In this document: piece after piece, positions 49,753 to 59,110 of the stretch
How the letters are laid out: every line of letters begins with the position of its first letter
Numbering within the stretch: position 1 is the first letter of the stretch
Assembly (NCBI RefSeq): GCF_004804335.1
Contig: NZ_SRXY01000001.1
Location: 1-64,000, forward strand
Length of the DNA stretch: 64,000 bases
From: Pacificoceanicola onchidii
Lineage (GTDB): Bacteria > Pseudomonadota > Alphaproteobacteria > Rhodobacterales > Rhodobacteraceae
Reading direction: 5' to 3'
Translations under genes and position numbers: made by a program
Notes under the pieces: generated by a model
Seen by the model: the letters and a program-made list of their open reading frames with translations, nothing else
What the model was told of the DNA's origin: nothing
Database searches by the model: none

Positions 49753-50518
49753 TCAGTACCTGACCGGACTGCCCCGCAGACCAAGCCCGCACCGCCTCGC
49801 CAAAGGCTTCGAACAGCGGGCGCGAGACCGGATCATTCGCAGCGTCCCATTCCGGATGCCATTGCACCGACAGGGTAAAGCCCTTGGCCCCCTCCACATG
49901 GATCGCCTCCGGCGTGCCGTCGGGCGCAAGGCCCTCGATCACGATACGCCGTCCCGGCGTCTTGATCCCCTGCCCGTGCAGCGTGTTGGTCATCACCTCG
50001 TTCGAGCCGAACAGCCGGTGAAACACGCCACCTTCGGTCAGGTTCACCACATGACGCAGCGCGAATTTCTCTTCCAGTGTGCCATCGGGAGGCATGCGGT
50101 GGTTCATGCGACCCGGCAGATCGCGGATCTCCGGGTACAGCGTGCCGCCCATGGCCACGTTGACCTCCTGAAATCCCCGGCAAATGCCCAGAAACGGCTG
50201 CCCGCGCTCCACGCAGGCCCGCACCAGCGGCAGCGTGATGGCATCGCGCGCGCGATCATACGTGCCATGCGCCTCGGTCGACGCCTCGCCATATTCCTCC
50301 GGGTGGACGTTCGGGCGGCCACCGGTCAGCAGAAAGCCGTCGCAGGTGTCCAGCAGTTCCTCGACGCTGAGGAACCGCGGATCGGCAGGAATCAGCAGCG
50401 GCATACAGCCGGAGACTTCAGCCACGGCCTCGGAATTCATCGTCCCGCCCGCATGCGCGGGGTACTGATCGTTGATCAGGTAGGTGTTGCCGATGATGCC
50501 AACGATAGGCCGTGCCAT
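49742..50518 (-). CDS. Gamma-glutamyl-gamma-aminobutyrate hydrolase family protein
   Basis: 258 residues, class I glutamine amidotransferase-like fold (peptidase C26, PuuD type). The nucleophile is in FLGICRGFQEVNVAMGG, with His and Glu in VQWHPEWD. It would cleave gamma-glutamyl bonds, as PuuD does in putrescine use. No puu genes are adjacent. The ATG at 50518 (MARPIVGIIGNTY) is used, as the longer frame to 50797 has no better support. Confidence 0.87.
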   Translation of the reverse strand: MARPIVGIIGNTYLINDQYPAHAGGTMNSEAVAEVSGCMPLLIPADPRFLSVEELLDTCDGFLLTGGRPNVHPEEYGEASTEAHGTYDRARDAITLPLVRACVERGQPFLGICRGFQEVNVAMGGTLYPEIRDLPGRMNHRMPPDGTLEEKFALRHVVNLTEGGVFHRLFGSNEVMTNTLHGQGIKTPGRRIVIEGLAPDGTPEAIHVEGAKGFTLSVQWHPEWDAANDPVSRPLFEAFGEAVRAWSAGQSGQVLKSA

Positions 50519-50683
50519 ATAAATGCTCCGTCTGTCCTGCGTGTCGACCTTACAAATAAACCATACTGTCCCCTTACGAAAGATGAAGAGCCCTGCAGCA
50601 GCGCACAATGATGCCGCAGGACCTGTGAAATGAGCACCAATTGCACAGTTTGTCGCGCCCCCGAAACCGGGTAGCCTGCCGCC

Positions 50684-51313
50684 ATGGCAACACATCCCGT
50701 TGATCTTTCCAAATGGCCGCGCGCGGCGCAGTACCGGCTGTTTCGCGGCTATGAACGGCCCCACTACGCGATCACCGTACGGCTTGATCTGACCCATGTG
50801 ATGGCGCGCAAGGCCAGCGGGCTATCCCCTTATCACGCCTGCCTTTTTGCCATTGGCGCGGGCATTCACGCGGTGCCGGAACTCTGCATGCGCTTTCGCG
50901 GCGAGACCGTTGTGCGGCATGACAGGGTGAGCCTGTCGATGCCGGTTCCCCGCGCGGACGGGGGCTTCAACTTCGGCTATGTGCCCTTCGATACGGACTT
51001 CGCCCGCTTCGACAAGATCGCGGCGCAGCGCATCGCGCAGGCCCGCGCCGCGACAGATCTGAACCCGATTGATGACAGCATAGGTGATGCGGTGGTCTTT
51101 GCCTCCTGCCTGCCCTGGCTCGATTTTACCGCGCTCGACAACGCCCTGCCCAACGCCGAGGACTGCATTCCGCGCGTCAGCTGGGGCAAGATCGTGCCGG
51201 AACAGGGGGGCTTTCGCGCGGCCATGACCATACAGGTGCACCACGCACTGGCGGACGGGGCGCATCTGGGTGTGTTCTTCGAGACCGTACAGGAAACGCT
51301 GGGCGCGCTGTGA
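50684..51313 (+). CDS. CatA-like acyltransferase
   Basis: 209 residues, chloramphenicol acetyltransferase fold. The catalytic histidine motif is VHHALADGAHLGVFFE; the earlier RLDLTHVMARKASGLSPYHA then LFAIGAGIHAVPELCMRFRG fits the family. The motif has ALADG in place of the usual AVCDG of resistance enzymes. It is likely an acetyltransferase for a native substrate; a resistance role cannot be claimed from sequence alone. Confidence 0.85.
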   Translation: MATHPVDLSKWPRAAQYRLFRGYERPHYAITVRLDLTHVMARKASGLSPYHACLFAIGAGIHAVPELCMRFRGETVVRHDRVSLSMPVPRADGGFNFGYVPFDTDFARFDKIAAQRIAQARAATDLNPIDDSIGDAVVFASCLPWLDFTALDNALPNAEDCIPRVSWGKIVPEQGGFRAAMTIQVHHALADGAHLGVFFETVQETLGAL

Positions 51314-54271
51314 TCAGCCGCGCGGCATCTTCAGCGTCATATTGCGCCCGCCCTTGGTGTAGCGCAGCTCGCTTTCGCTGATCGAGGCCACCCGGCCGCC
51401 ATCAATGCGGTCGCCCACTTTCACCTTCTTGTAGCTGCCCGAGGGCAGCCGCACGAGCGCACGGCGGTTCGACGGCGTACCGTAGATACCGATCAGGCTG
51501 ACCTTGCTGAGGTTGATCGCGTTGCGCACCGTGGCCGAACGGGCAACGCTGCCCGCCGTGGTGCCGCTGGGCTGCACCGTGCGCGGCGCAATGGCTGCGG
51601 CAGAGGCTGTCTGAACAGGTTCCGCCGGACGGCTGCGCTCGGCGCGGCGCACAATCGCCTGCATGTTGCGCGGTCGGGTCACCGGCACCAGAGACCGTGC
51701 AATCGCGCGATCCGTCGCGGGCGCTTCCGGCTCTTCCTCAACCGCCACTTCCTGTTCGGTCCGGGGCCGCATCACCGGGCGCAAAGCGGCCAGTTCGGCG
51801 TTGGAAATCCCGGTCTGCGTGGCGCGCTCGCGCTGCTCAACGATGTCATCGGGGCGGGCTTCGGGGCGGACGCGGCTCAGCGGGTTTTCCGTCTCTCCTG
51901 CCGCATCCGTTCCCGGCACAGGCGGCGGCGCGGCAGCAACCCCGCGCAGCGGCGGCACCACGGGCGGACGCCCGGTATAGATGCGCAGACCATCGGGGCT
52001 GAGCGCCCCTTCCGGCGTGGCGCGGATAAGCCCGCGCGGATCAAAGTTGAACACCATCCCGGCGGGCGGCGGCAGGCCCGGGTCCAGCATGGCAAACTCC
52101 GGCCCGATCTCCGCCGCACCGGGCAGCGCCACGGCGTCGGATTTCATCACCGTGGGATCAAGCGAGGCGGCATAGACCTCGTCGATGGCGTCCTCGGGCG
52201 GGGTCAGCGGCGCGCTCGGCGCACGCAGCCAGACGCCGGTCGCCGCATAGGTCGCGGCGGCCTCTTCCGGGGTCGGCGCGGCCTGCGGCGCGATGGGCTG
52301 TGTCGGGCGCGGCGCGGGAGACGGCACCGGCGTGCCCAGCCCCAGCGAGGCCACCTGCAAATCTTCCGCCACCTCGTCCTCGGCTTCGGCGCTTTCCTCT
52401 TCGGTCGCGGGCGCGCGCGCAAGCGGGGTTTCGGGATCGGCGCTCGGGATCGTGGCGGTGCCTTCCGGCAAGCTCGCCACGGCTTCCGGCTCATCAGAGC
52501 CGAAGAGGCCCGCCAATCCGTCCTGCATGAAGACAGAGGCCCAGGCCGCAACCCCCACAAGGAACAGCAGCAGCGTCGCGGTCAGCATCAGCCCAAGGTA
52601 ACGCGGCTTGCCGCCGATCTCCTGTCCGCGCGCGCCAAAAACGGTCATCCGTTCCGCTTCGCTCTGCGCGGCCACGGGCGCGCCCTTGGCAGGCATCGGC
52701 GGGGCGGGCGGGGTTTTCCTGGCCGCAGCGTCCGGCGCCGGGCGGCGCGCGGCGATCTTGGCCAAAGCGCCGTTTGACGGCGGCTCGCTGGCCGGGGCGG
52801 CAAGCGCCGGATCCGGCGCGGGTATCTCGGGGGCCGGGGCCGGTTCGGCCACCGGGGCCTTGGGAACCGGTTTGGCAGACAGCGTCGGGCCCGCAGGGGC
52901 GGGTGCCGCGCGGCCACTGTCCAGCTTTGGCACGGCGCGCGCCGGGGCCTCGGGGGCCGCCTTTTCCGTCTTGTCCGTCTTGCCTTGGCCGCGGCGCGAC
53001 AGGAACCGCATCGCGCCCGCCACCGCACCGCCTTTCTTCGCGGTCTCGGCGCTGTCCGGCGCATCCTCGCCTGCGCGCGGCGCGGTCAGGCTCTGTGCCA
53101 GCTCCGGCGCAGGCGCTTTCGGCGGTTGTGGCTTGGCAGGCGCATCCACCGGCGCGCCGGGCGTGCGGGCCGCAAGGGCCAGTGCGCGCGCGCGGGCCGC
53201 ATCCGGCGCTTTTGGCTCGGCTTTCTTCGCAGGCGCAGGCGGTGTATCCGCCTTCGGTGGCTCGGCCTGCTCCTGCTTTGCTTCCGGTTCAGGCACAGGT
53301 TCAGCGGCTGGCTCAGACGCTGGTTCAGGGGCTCGCGCCGGGGTCTGCACCACCGGGGTGAACCGCGGTTTATGCTCGCTCTGCGGGATCTCGGGTGTGC
53401 TGGCGGTATCCGTCTCGGACAGCGCTTCGCGCACGGTCGAAAAATACAAGGACGCCCCGGCATCGGGATCCCCCGGCGTCAGCTCGGGCGGCGTCACCGG
53501 CACTGCCTGCGGCGGCTCTTCGTGCGGCGCGTCCTCCGCAGTCAGCACCACAGGCTCCGGTTTCGGCTCAGGCTCCGGCGTCGGTTCTGGCTCCGGGGCA
53601 GGCTCCGGTTTCGCCTGGACTTCCGGCTCGGGCGCAACCTCCGGCACAGGTTCGGGAGCAACCACGGGCTCCGGCGCCGTCTCAACCGGAAGATCAAGCT
53701 CCGCCTGTGGCGGCGGCGGCACCGGCGTCAGCGCCGCCTCATCCGCCTCGACAATCTCAATCGGCGCTGCAAGCCGCTTGACCCGGCCTTTCCAGCTTTT
53801 GACCTTGCCGAAATGCACCGCGCCCTTGAACGCCCCTTCGGGCGCAATCGCCGCGTGGGACACGCCGTCAAAGCCGTGCGTCTTTGCAAAACTCTCCGCC
53901 TCGTCCAGCGTCTCGCGCGCGACAGCGGCAATCAGGATACGCCCGCGATCGACCACCTGATCGAACACCAGCTCGTCCACCTGATACGGTGTCGCCCCTT
54001 CCAGCGCCTGCTGCACCGCCTCGGTGCGCGCCGCTGCCGGACCGCCGGGATCGGGCGTGTCGAGAAAACGGATCTGCTCATTGGGAATGACCAGCACCAC
54101 CTTGCCGCCTTCGGGATCCAGCGCAAGCGCCTGATCGCGCAGCGCATTGACCGCCGCGTCCAGATCCGGAACGTCCAGCGCCACCTCCGAAATCCGCGCC
54201 CAGCGGCCATCCACATGGCGCAGCAAGGCAATGCCTTCGAAAGAGAGGGAAAGAGCAAAATCAGGTACCAT
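51314..54271 (-). CDS. Large envelope protein with PilP/GspC-like C terminus
   Basis: 985 residues. Residues 1-165 resemble an actin-like GspL/PilM-type domain (VPDFALSLSFEGIALLRHVD and VVLVIPNEQIRFLDTPDPGG). A long region (about 185-540) is rich in Pro, Ala and Glu. A single membrane helix lies at about 558-585 (LMLTATLLLFLVGVAAWASV). The last 62 residues read VSLIGIYGTPSNRRALVRLP then KVKVGDRIDGGRVASISE, like the PilP/GspC HR domain. No type II secretion or type IV pilus genes are nearby. It probably spans the inner membrane with a long periplasmic arm. Its function is not known. Confidence 0.75.
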   Translation of the reverse strand: MVPDFALSLSFEGIALLRHVDGRWARISEVALDVPDLDAAVNALRDQALALDPEGGKVVLVIPNEQIRFLDTPDPGGPAAARTEAVQQALEGATPYQVDELVFDQVVDRGRILIAAVARETLDEAESFAKTHGFDGVSHAAIAPEGAFKGAVHFGKVKSWKGRVKRLAAPIEIVEADEAALTPVPPPPQAELDLPVETAPEPVVAPEPVPEVAPEPEVQAKPEPAPEPEPTPEPEPKPEPVVLTAEDAPHEEPPQAVPVTPPELTPGDPDAGASLYFSTVREALSETDTASTPEIPQSEHKPRFTPVVQTPARAPEPASEPAAEPVPEPEAKQEQAEPPKADTPPAPAKKAEPKAPDAARARALALAARTPGAPVDAPAKPQPPKAPAPELAQSLTAPRAGEDAPDSAETAKKGGAVAGAMRFLSRRGQGKTDKTEKAAPEAPARAVPKLDSGRAAPAPAGPTLSAKPVPKAPVAEPAPAPEIPAPDPALAAPASEPPSNGALAKIAARRPAPDAAARKTPPAPPMPAKGAPVAAQSEAERMTVFGARGQEIGGKPRYLGLMLTATLLLFLVGVAAWASVFMQDGLAGLFGSDEPEAVASLPEGTATIPSADPETPLARAPATEEESAEAEDEVAEDLQVASLGLGTPVPSPAPRPTQPIAPQAAPTPEEAAATYAATGVWLRAPSAPLTPPEDAIDEVYAASLDPTVMKSDAVALPGAAEIGPEFAMLDPGLPPPAGMVFNFDPRGLIRATPEGALSPDGLRIYTGRPPVVPPLRGVAAAPPPVPGTDAAGETENPLSRVRPEARPDDIVEQRERATQTGISNAELAALRPVMRPRTEQEVAVEEEPEAPATDRAIARSLVPVTRPRNMQAIVRRAERSRPAEPVQTASAAAIAPRTVQPSGTTAGSVARSATVRNAINLSKVSLIGIYGTPSNRRALVRLPSGSYKKVKVGDRIDGGRVASISESELRYTKGGRNMTLKMPRG

Positions 54272-54439
54272 GCCCGGTCTCTACCAGTCCCGCTCTCATG
54301 GCGGGAGTCCAATTCCTGTACACCCCCAGTATATAGCAAGCTTTTGCCGAGGAAAAGAAAAGCTGCGCTGCGGGGGCTTGCCGCAGACGGCGCAAGCCCT
54401 GACATTGAAGAGACAGCTTTTCAACCGGAGGCCCCTTCC

Positions 54440-55132
54440 ATGCTGCGTGTTGCCCTTTTTGCCGTTCTGGCCCTCTCCCTGCCCCTCTCCGCCGCCGCCG
54501 AAGATGCGCCAACGCGCACCCTGACGGTCTCGGGGCAAGGCACCGTCACCGCCGTTCCGGACATGGCGCGGCTCAGCCTTGGCGCGCGGGCGCTGGACAA
54601 AACGGCCCTCGGCGCGATGAACCAGACCTCCGAAACCCTTGAGGCGGTGCTCGCCCGGCTCACCGAACTGGGGCTTGACCCGCGCGACGTACAGACCAGC
54701 GCGCTGCGGCTCGATCAGCGCTGGCGCAACGGCAGCCTCTCCAAAGGGCAGGAATTCGAAGGCTATGAGGCCTCGAACATGCTGACCATCCGCGTGCGCG
54801 ATCTCGACCGGCTGGGCGATGTGCTTCAGGCGGTGCTCGATGACGGGGCCAATTCGCTGGCCAACCTGCAATTCGACGTGGCCGACCCGCGCCCGCTTCA
54901 GGACGAAGCGCGCCGCGCGGCGGTGCGCGATGCCATGGACAAGGCCCGGCTCTATGCGGGGGCGGCAGGCGTGCGGCTCGGGCCGGTGCTCTCGATCACC
55001 GATTCCGCCTCGCCCATGGTTGCCAGCCGCGACATGCCCGTGGTCGCCTTCGCCGAAGCCGCCCGCGTGCCGGTGGCCGCAGGCGAGATCACCCTGCGCG
55101 GACAGGTGACCATCGTCTTTGGCCTCGAATAA
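54440..55132 (+). CDS. SIMPL domain protein (DUF541)
   Basis: 230 residues. Signal peptide ends at SAAAED. The SIMPL pattern is LTVSGQGTVTAVPDMARLSL and ALDKTALGAMNQTSETLEAV, then NMLTIRVRDLDRLGDVLQAV, ending GEITLRGQVTIVFGLE. The family includes BP26 and E. coli YggE, envelope proteins linked to oxidative stress. The ATG at 54440 has CGGAGG upstream. Confidence 0.9.
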   Translation: MLRVALFAVLALSLPLSAAAEDAPTRTLTVSGQGTVTAVPDMARLSLGARALDKTALGAMNQTSETLEAVLARLTELGLDPRDVQTSALRLDQRWRNGSLSKGQEFEGYEASNMLTIRVRDLDRLGDVLQAVLDDGANSLANLQFDVADPRPLQDEARRAAVRDAMDKARLYAGAAGVRLGPVLSITDSASPMVASRDMPVVAFAEAARVPVAAGEITLRGQVTIVFGLE

Positions 55133-55162
55133 CGCGTTTTTCCAATGGCGCGAGGGGGCGCT

Positions 55163-56524
55163 CTACCCCTCCGCCACCATGCGCACGCCTTTGGTCCAGA
55201 ACCGCCAGCCCAAGGCGACCGCAGCCACCGCAAGACCCAGCGTCAGGCCCAGCCAGACCCCCATGCCGCCAAAGCCAAACGCGATGCCAAAGCCGTAGGC
55301 CGCCGGCATCCCCACCCCCCAATAGGCAAAGACCGCCCAGAACAGCGGCACTCTTGTGTCCTGCAAACCCCGCAGGAAACCGATGTGCAGCACCTGCGCC
55401 GCGTCCACCACCTGGAACAGCGCCGCCATCATCAACAGGCCGGTGCCCGTGGCGATGATCGCCGCGCGCGCCGGATCCGCCTTGTCGATGAACGCCCCGA
55501 TCATCAGCTCTGGCAAAAGCAGCATCAGCGCCACCGAGGCCACGGCGGCAATCGCGCTCATCACCAGCGTCACCTTCGCCCCGCGCACCAGATGCTCCCG
55601 GTCGCCGCGCCCCATGGCGTTGCCCGCGCGGATCGTCGCGGCGTTGCTCAGCCCCATCTGCACCATGAAAGTTGCCGTCGAGATCTGCAGCGCAATGCCA
55701 TGCGCGGCCAGATCAATCACCCCGATCCAGCCCATCAGGACCGCTGATCCGGCAAAGAGCGAGACCTCCGCCAGCGTGGTCAGCCCGATCGGCAGGCCAA
55801 GGCCAAACACGCGAGAGAACATCTCCCAGTCGGGTTTCCAGAACCGCACGAAAATCTGGTGATCCGGCAGGGTGCGCAGCGCATAGATCACGATCAGCAC
55901 CATGCCCGCGAGGCTCGACGCAACCGAGGCCACCGCCGCCCCGGTGATCCCCAGTTCCGGCGCGCCCCAGTTGCCAAAGACAAAGGCATAATTCGCCAAG
56001 GCGTTCACCACCGCCGCCGCAACAGTCACCCAAAGCACCACGCGGGTGTACTCAAGTCCCGCCAGATAGCTCTTGAAACACATGATCCCGAGCGCGGGCA
56101 GCATCCCGAACCCCGCCAGCCGCAGGTAGGTCTGCGCCATCCCGGCGGTCTCGGCGGTCTGCCCCATGGCCATCAGGATCGGCCCGGAAAACCAGAAGAG
56201 TGGCAGGCTGACCGCGAAATACAGCAGCGACCACCACAGCGCCATGCGCGTGGCGCGGCGGATCTGCACATCATCGCCCTGCGCCGAAAACGCCGCCACC
56301 ATCGGCATGATCGCCCAGGCAAAGCCGCTCCCGAGCAGGAACAGCGTAAAGAAATACGAGCCCGCCAGCGTCAGCGCCGCCAGCTCCGGCACCCCGTACC
56401 AGCCCATCATGATCGTGTCGGTCAGCCCGATGGCAAACTGCGCCAGATGGCCGCCGATGATCGGCAGACCCAGCGTCAAAATAGCCTTGGCGTGGCCTTT
56501 GGAACTCAAAACGTCGCGTGTCAT
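55163..56524 (-). CDS. MATE family efflux transporter
   Basis: 453 residues with twelve membrane helices in two MatE repeats. The pattern GLPIIGGHLAQFAIGLTDTI and IDLAAHGIALQISTATFMVQ is typical, and charged residues sit in the helices. It exports cations, drugs or metabolites using a sodium or proton gradient. The ATG at 56524 is used; the GTG at 56527 would add one residue. Confidence 0.92.
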   Translation of the reverse strand: MTRDVLSSKGHAKAILTLGLPIIGGHLAQFAIGLTDTIMMGWYGVPELAALTLAGSYFFTLFLLGSGFAWAIMPMVAAFSAQGDDVQIRRATRMALWWSLLYFAVSLPLFWFSGPILMAMGQTAETAGMAQTYLRLAGFGMLPALGIMCFKSYLAGLEYTRVVLWVTVAAAVVNALANYAFVFGNWGAPELGITGAAVASVASSLAGMVLIVIYALRTLPDHQIFVRFWKPDWEMFSRVFGLGLPIGLTTLAEVSLFAGSAVLMGWIGVIDLAAHGIALQISTATFMVQMGLSNAATIRAGNAMGRGDREHLVRGAKVTLVMSAIAAVASVALMLLLPELMIGAFIDKADPARAAIIATGTGLLMMAALFQVVDAAQVLHIGFLRGLQDTRVPLFWAVFAYWGVGMPAAYGFGIAFGFGGMGVWLGLTLGLAVAAVALGWRFWTKGVRMVAEG

Positions 56525-56601
56525 CACACACGCTTAGGCCCTGCACAAAAAACCGGCAAGACCCAAGAGTACAGCATCACAAATCGCGATATATCCGCGC
56601 C

Positions 56602-57405
56602 TCAGCCACCCTCCGGCGCCACCGCCTTCTGGTACAGATGCCATGTGGTGTGGCCAAGGATGGGCAGGGTGAAAATCAGCCCGAGGAAAGCCGGAACCAG
56701 CGACAGCATGATCGTCGCCGTGATGATCGCCGCCCATGTGAGCATGACCACCGGGTTCTTCTGCACCACCCCGATCGAGGTCAGCATTGCCGTCACGAAA
56801 TTGGTTTCCCGGTCGAGCAGCAGCGGCATGGCCACCACCGTCACCGCAAACAGCGCCGCCGACAAGATTGCCCCCGCCACCGAGCCAACCGCCAGAAAGG
56901 TCCAGCCCGCCGGGGTAAAGAACACCGTGTAGAGGAAGCCGTCAAAGTTCGAAAAAGACGCGTTTTGCAGGATGATCGCCAGCCACAGCCGGATCTGGTA
57001 CATCCAGACCCAGAAGATGAACAGCGTGACAAAGGCCATCCAGCCCATCTCGCGCTTTCGCTGTGCGGCCATGACACCAAGGATATCGGACCAGCCGAAA
57101 TCCTCGCCTCGCTGCATGCGCCGCGACATCTCGTAAAGCCCGGCCGCGGCAAACGGCGCAACGAGCGGAAAGCCGACAACCGCCGGAATGATCATCCAGA
57201 TCTGTCCCAGCCAGACCAGGCACCAGACAAAGCCGATTCCGAACAGCGCATAAAACAGACCAAAAAACCCGCTCATCACCGGCCGCGCCAGAAAATCCGC
57301 AAAGCCCGCCTTGAGCGCCTCTCGGATGTCGTCGGGCGTGACCGTGTTGATCACCGGCATGCCGCCCGTAGGCGGCGCTGTGGCCGCTTCTGTCTTGGAA
57401 GTCAT
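56602..57405 (-). CDS. DUF2189 membrane protein
   Basis: 267 residues with five to six membrane helices. GFADFLARPVMSGFFGLFYA and VVGFPLVAPFAAAGLYEMSR, followed by ILGHTTWHLYQKAV, match DUF2189, of unknown function. The ribosome site is GAGAGGGTC, some distance before ATG. It stands between the MATE and CIA30 genes in the same direction. Confidence 0.85.
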   Translation of the reverse strand: MTSKTEAATAPPTGGMPVINTVTPDDIREALKAGFADFLARPVMSGFFGLFYALFGIGFVWCLVWLGQIWMIIPAVVGFPLVAPFAAAGLYEMSRRMQRGEDFGWSDILGVMAAQRKREMGWMAFVTLFIFWVWMYQIRLWLAIILQNASFSNFDGFLYTVFFTPAGWTFLAVGSVAGAILSAALFAVTVVAMPLLLDRETNFVTAMLTSIGVVQKNPVVMLTWAAIITATIMLSLVPAFLGLIFTLPILGHTTWHLYQKAVAPEGG

Positions 57406-57453
57406 GACCCTCTCCTCATCAGGGGTGCGCGTCCCTGCCCCCGAGCCTAACCC

Positions 57454-58026
57454 CTATTCCACTTTCACCCAAGCCACATCCAGAAGTGCCTCGTAATCCG
57501 CGCCGTAGGCCACCAACCCGATGCTGGTCACCCGCGCCGGGTCAAATGTCGCCTTCAGCCCGCCCTGCGCTGTAAACCGGCTCCAGGGCAGGACAATCTC
57601 CTCCCACTGGCCGGAGGTCTCGAACTCAGCCGCAAAATAATGCCAGGGCCGCAGCGAACCCGATGGCCGAAGGTGCACAAAATACCGCGCCCCATTGCCC
57701 CGCAGCCGAAGCCGCAGGCCCGTGCCCTGCTCCAGCAACGCCCCGTCAAGCGCCCGGCGCATCTGGATGAAACCGCCGTTGTTCGCCGTGCTCACCGTGC
57801 CGGTCAGCCGCGCAAATTGATCCGCCCCCTGCCGCACGAGCTGCATCGTGCCGTCCGACACACCGCCCATCACCCGGTCACTCACATAGCGCCATGCCTC
57901 GGCCTCGCCGTCGGTAAAATCTTCGATCATGAGCCCCCCGGCTTTTGCCGCCGTGACGGGCCAGCACAACGCCGCCCCCGCGCCCGCCAATACCCGCCTG
58001 CGGGTCATTCCGTTTCTTGTTTGCAT
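57454..58026 (-). CDS. CIA30 family protein
   Basis: 190 residues. The signal region MTRRRVLAGAGAALCWPVTA has an RR pair and resembles a Tat leader. The CIA30/NDUFAF1 beta-sandwich follows: MIEDFTDGEAEAWRYVSDRV then MGGVSDGTMQLV. Mitochondrial CIA30 assists complex I assembly; bacterial secreted members are uncharacterised. The ATG at 58026 has GGAGG before it. It is divergent from the lipoate ligase-like gene. Confidence 0.85.
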   Translation of the reverse strand: MQTRNGMTRRRVLAGAGAALCWPVTAAKAGGLMIEDFTDGEAEAWRYVSDRVMGGVSDGTMQLVRQGADQFARLTGTVSTANNGGFIQMRRALDGALLEQGTGLRLRLRGNGARYFVHLRPSGSLRPWHYFAAEFETSGQWEEIVLPWSRFTAQGGLKATFDPARVTSIGLVAYGADYEALLDVAWVKVE

Positions 58027-58146
58027 CGCTGCGCCTCCATATGCACCGTCACCTAGCCCCGCATCCGGCCTGTGCCAGTGGTGGCGCTTGGAAAACTGCC
58101 CTATGAGGGATGGGCGATGCGCTATGAAATGCGAAAGGATGCCGCC

Positions 58147-58830
58147 ATGACTGCCGCTCTGCACAGCCTGCCGGACGCGGCGGACGGGCTGGCGTTCGAA
58201 GCCGATCTCTTCTCCGGGACGGACGCCGCCGTCGGGATCTGGACCGCCGCCACCCGCGCCCTTGTCTGCCCCAAGGCCTACCAGGCCCGCAAAGGTTTTG
58301 CCGAAGCTGCCGAGGCCTCGCGCCAGCGCGGCTGGCCCGTGCACCTGCGCCCCACCGGCGGCGGCATCGTCCCGCAGGGGCCGGGTGTGGTGAACCTCGC
58401 GCTTGCCTTCAACGCGCCCAAGGACTTCAACATCGAAGACAGCTACCGCCTGTTCACGCAGGTTATCATCGACGGCTACGGCGCGCACGGGGCCCTCATG
58501 CATCCGGGCGAGACACCGGGCAGCTTTTGCGATGGCGCGTGGAACCTTTCGGTCGCGGGCCGCAAACTCGTCGGCACGGCGCAGCGCTGGCGCCCGGTGC
58601 GCGGCGGGCGGCCGCGCGTGCTCGTCCATGCGCTGATCCTGACCACGGACACCTTCGGCCCCGGCGCCCGCGCGGTAGACGCCTTGCACGCCGCGCTCGG
58701 CCTCGATCCAGTGTCCGAGGCCGTGCACACCAGCACCGAATCCGCCTTCGGCCTGACCACCCTGCCCGCGGAAGCGCTGATCACAGCCGCAAAAACGGCG
58801 CTCGCTTCAATTCACACGCCAAACACTTAG
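58147..58830 (+). CDS. Lipoate-protein ligase A-like protein
   Basis: 227 residues of BPL/LplA/LipB fold. The binding loop is HLRPTGGGIVPQGPGVVNLA, and the second motif AWNLSVAGRKLVGTAQRW carries the lysine that attacks the acyl-adenylate in such ligases. It may attach or move lipoyl or octanoyl groups. The ATG at 58147 has AAAGGA at good spacing; the frame is open to 58072. The last codon TAG is formed at the left edge of the 263 bp element that follows. Confidence 0.83.
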   Translation: MTAALHSLPDAADGLAFEADLFSGTDAAVGIWTAATRALVCPKAYQARKGFAEAAEASRQRGWPVHLRPTGGGIVPQGPGVVNLALAFNAPKDFNIEDSYRLFTQVIIDGYGAHGALMHPGETPGSFCDGAWNLSVAGRKLVGTAQRWRPVRGGRPRVLVHALILTTDTFGPGARAVDALHAALGLDPVSEAVHTSTESAFGLTTLPAEALITAAKTALASIHTPNT

Positions 58831-59092
58831 GGTCAGGACCCATGGATTTACGACGCGCAGTTTGACAGATTTTGCTCCAGACAAGGCATAGAGCCGCAGG
58901 AATAGTTATCTATTTCAAGGCTCTATAACGCAGATTGGGGCAAAATCCGTCAAACCCGGAGGGCAAGGAGAAATGCACGCTCTCAACGGCGTGGTTTCCT
59001 TGCCAAGGCAACCAGCCTTGCCTGCGAAATCCAAGCCACGGATACCGCACATTTTTCCTTGCTGCGCGCCGTAAATCCATGGGTCCTGACCC
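58830..59092. mobile_element. MITE-like element, 263 bp with 31 bp inverted ends
   Basis: The ends 58830-58860 and 59062-59092 are inverted repeats over 31 bases with one mismatch, starting GGGTCAGGACCCATGGATTT. TA is duplicated on each side (58828-58829 and 59093-59094). Inside, GTTTGACAGATTTTGC (58859-58874) pairs with GCAAAATCCGTCAAAC (58938-58953), and GAGCC with GGCTC, so the left half folds back. There is no open frame for a transposase, so movement would need an outside enzyme of an IS with the same ends. Confidence 0.88.
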
Positions 59093-59110
59093 TAGGACGA
59101 AGCCTCTTCG

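Noticed and set aside
50684-51313. Chloramphenicol resistance gene
   Set aside because: The fold and His-Asp-Gly motif fit the CAT family, but the family has many native acyltransferases, and the DGAH and cap regions differ from known resistance enzymes. Only CAT-like is supported.
52985-54439. Long plus-strand open frame running into the SIMPL gene
   Set aside because: The part before 54440 is antisense to the 985-residue protein and has no protein-like composition. The SIMPL start with signal peptide at 54440 is clear.
58830-59092. Small RNA or attenuator instead of a mobile element
   Set aside because: The 31 base inverted ends with TA duplications on both sides fit insertion better; a promoter or terminator is not evident inside.
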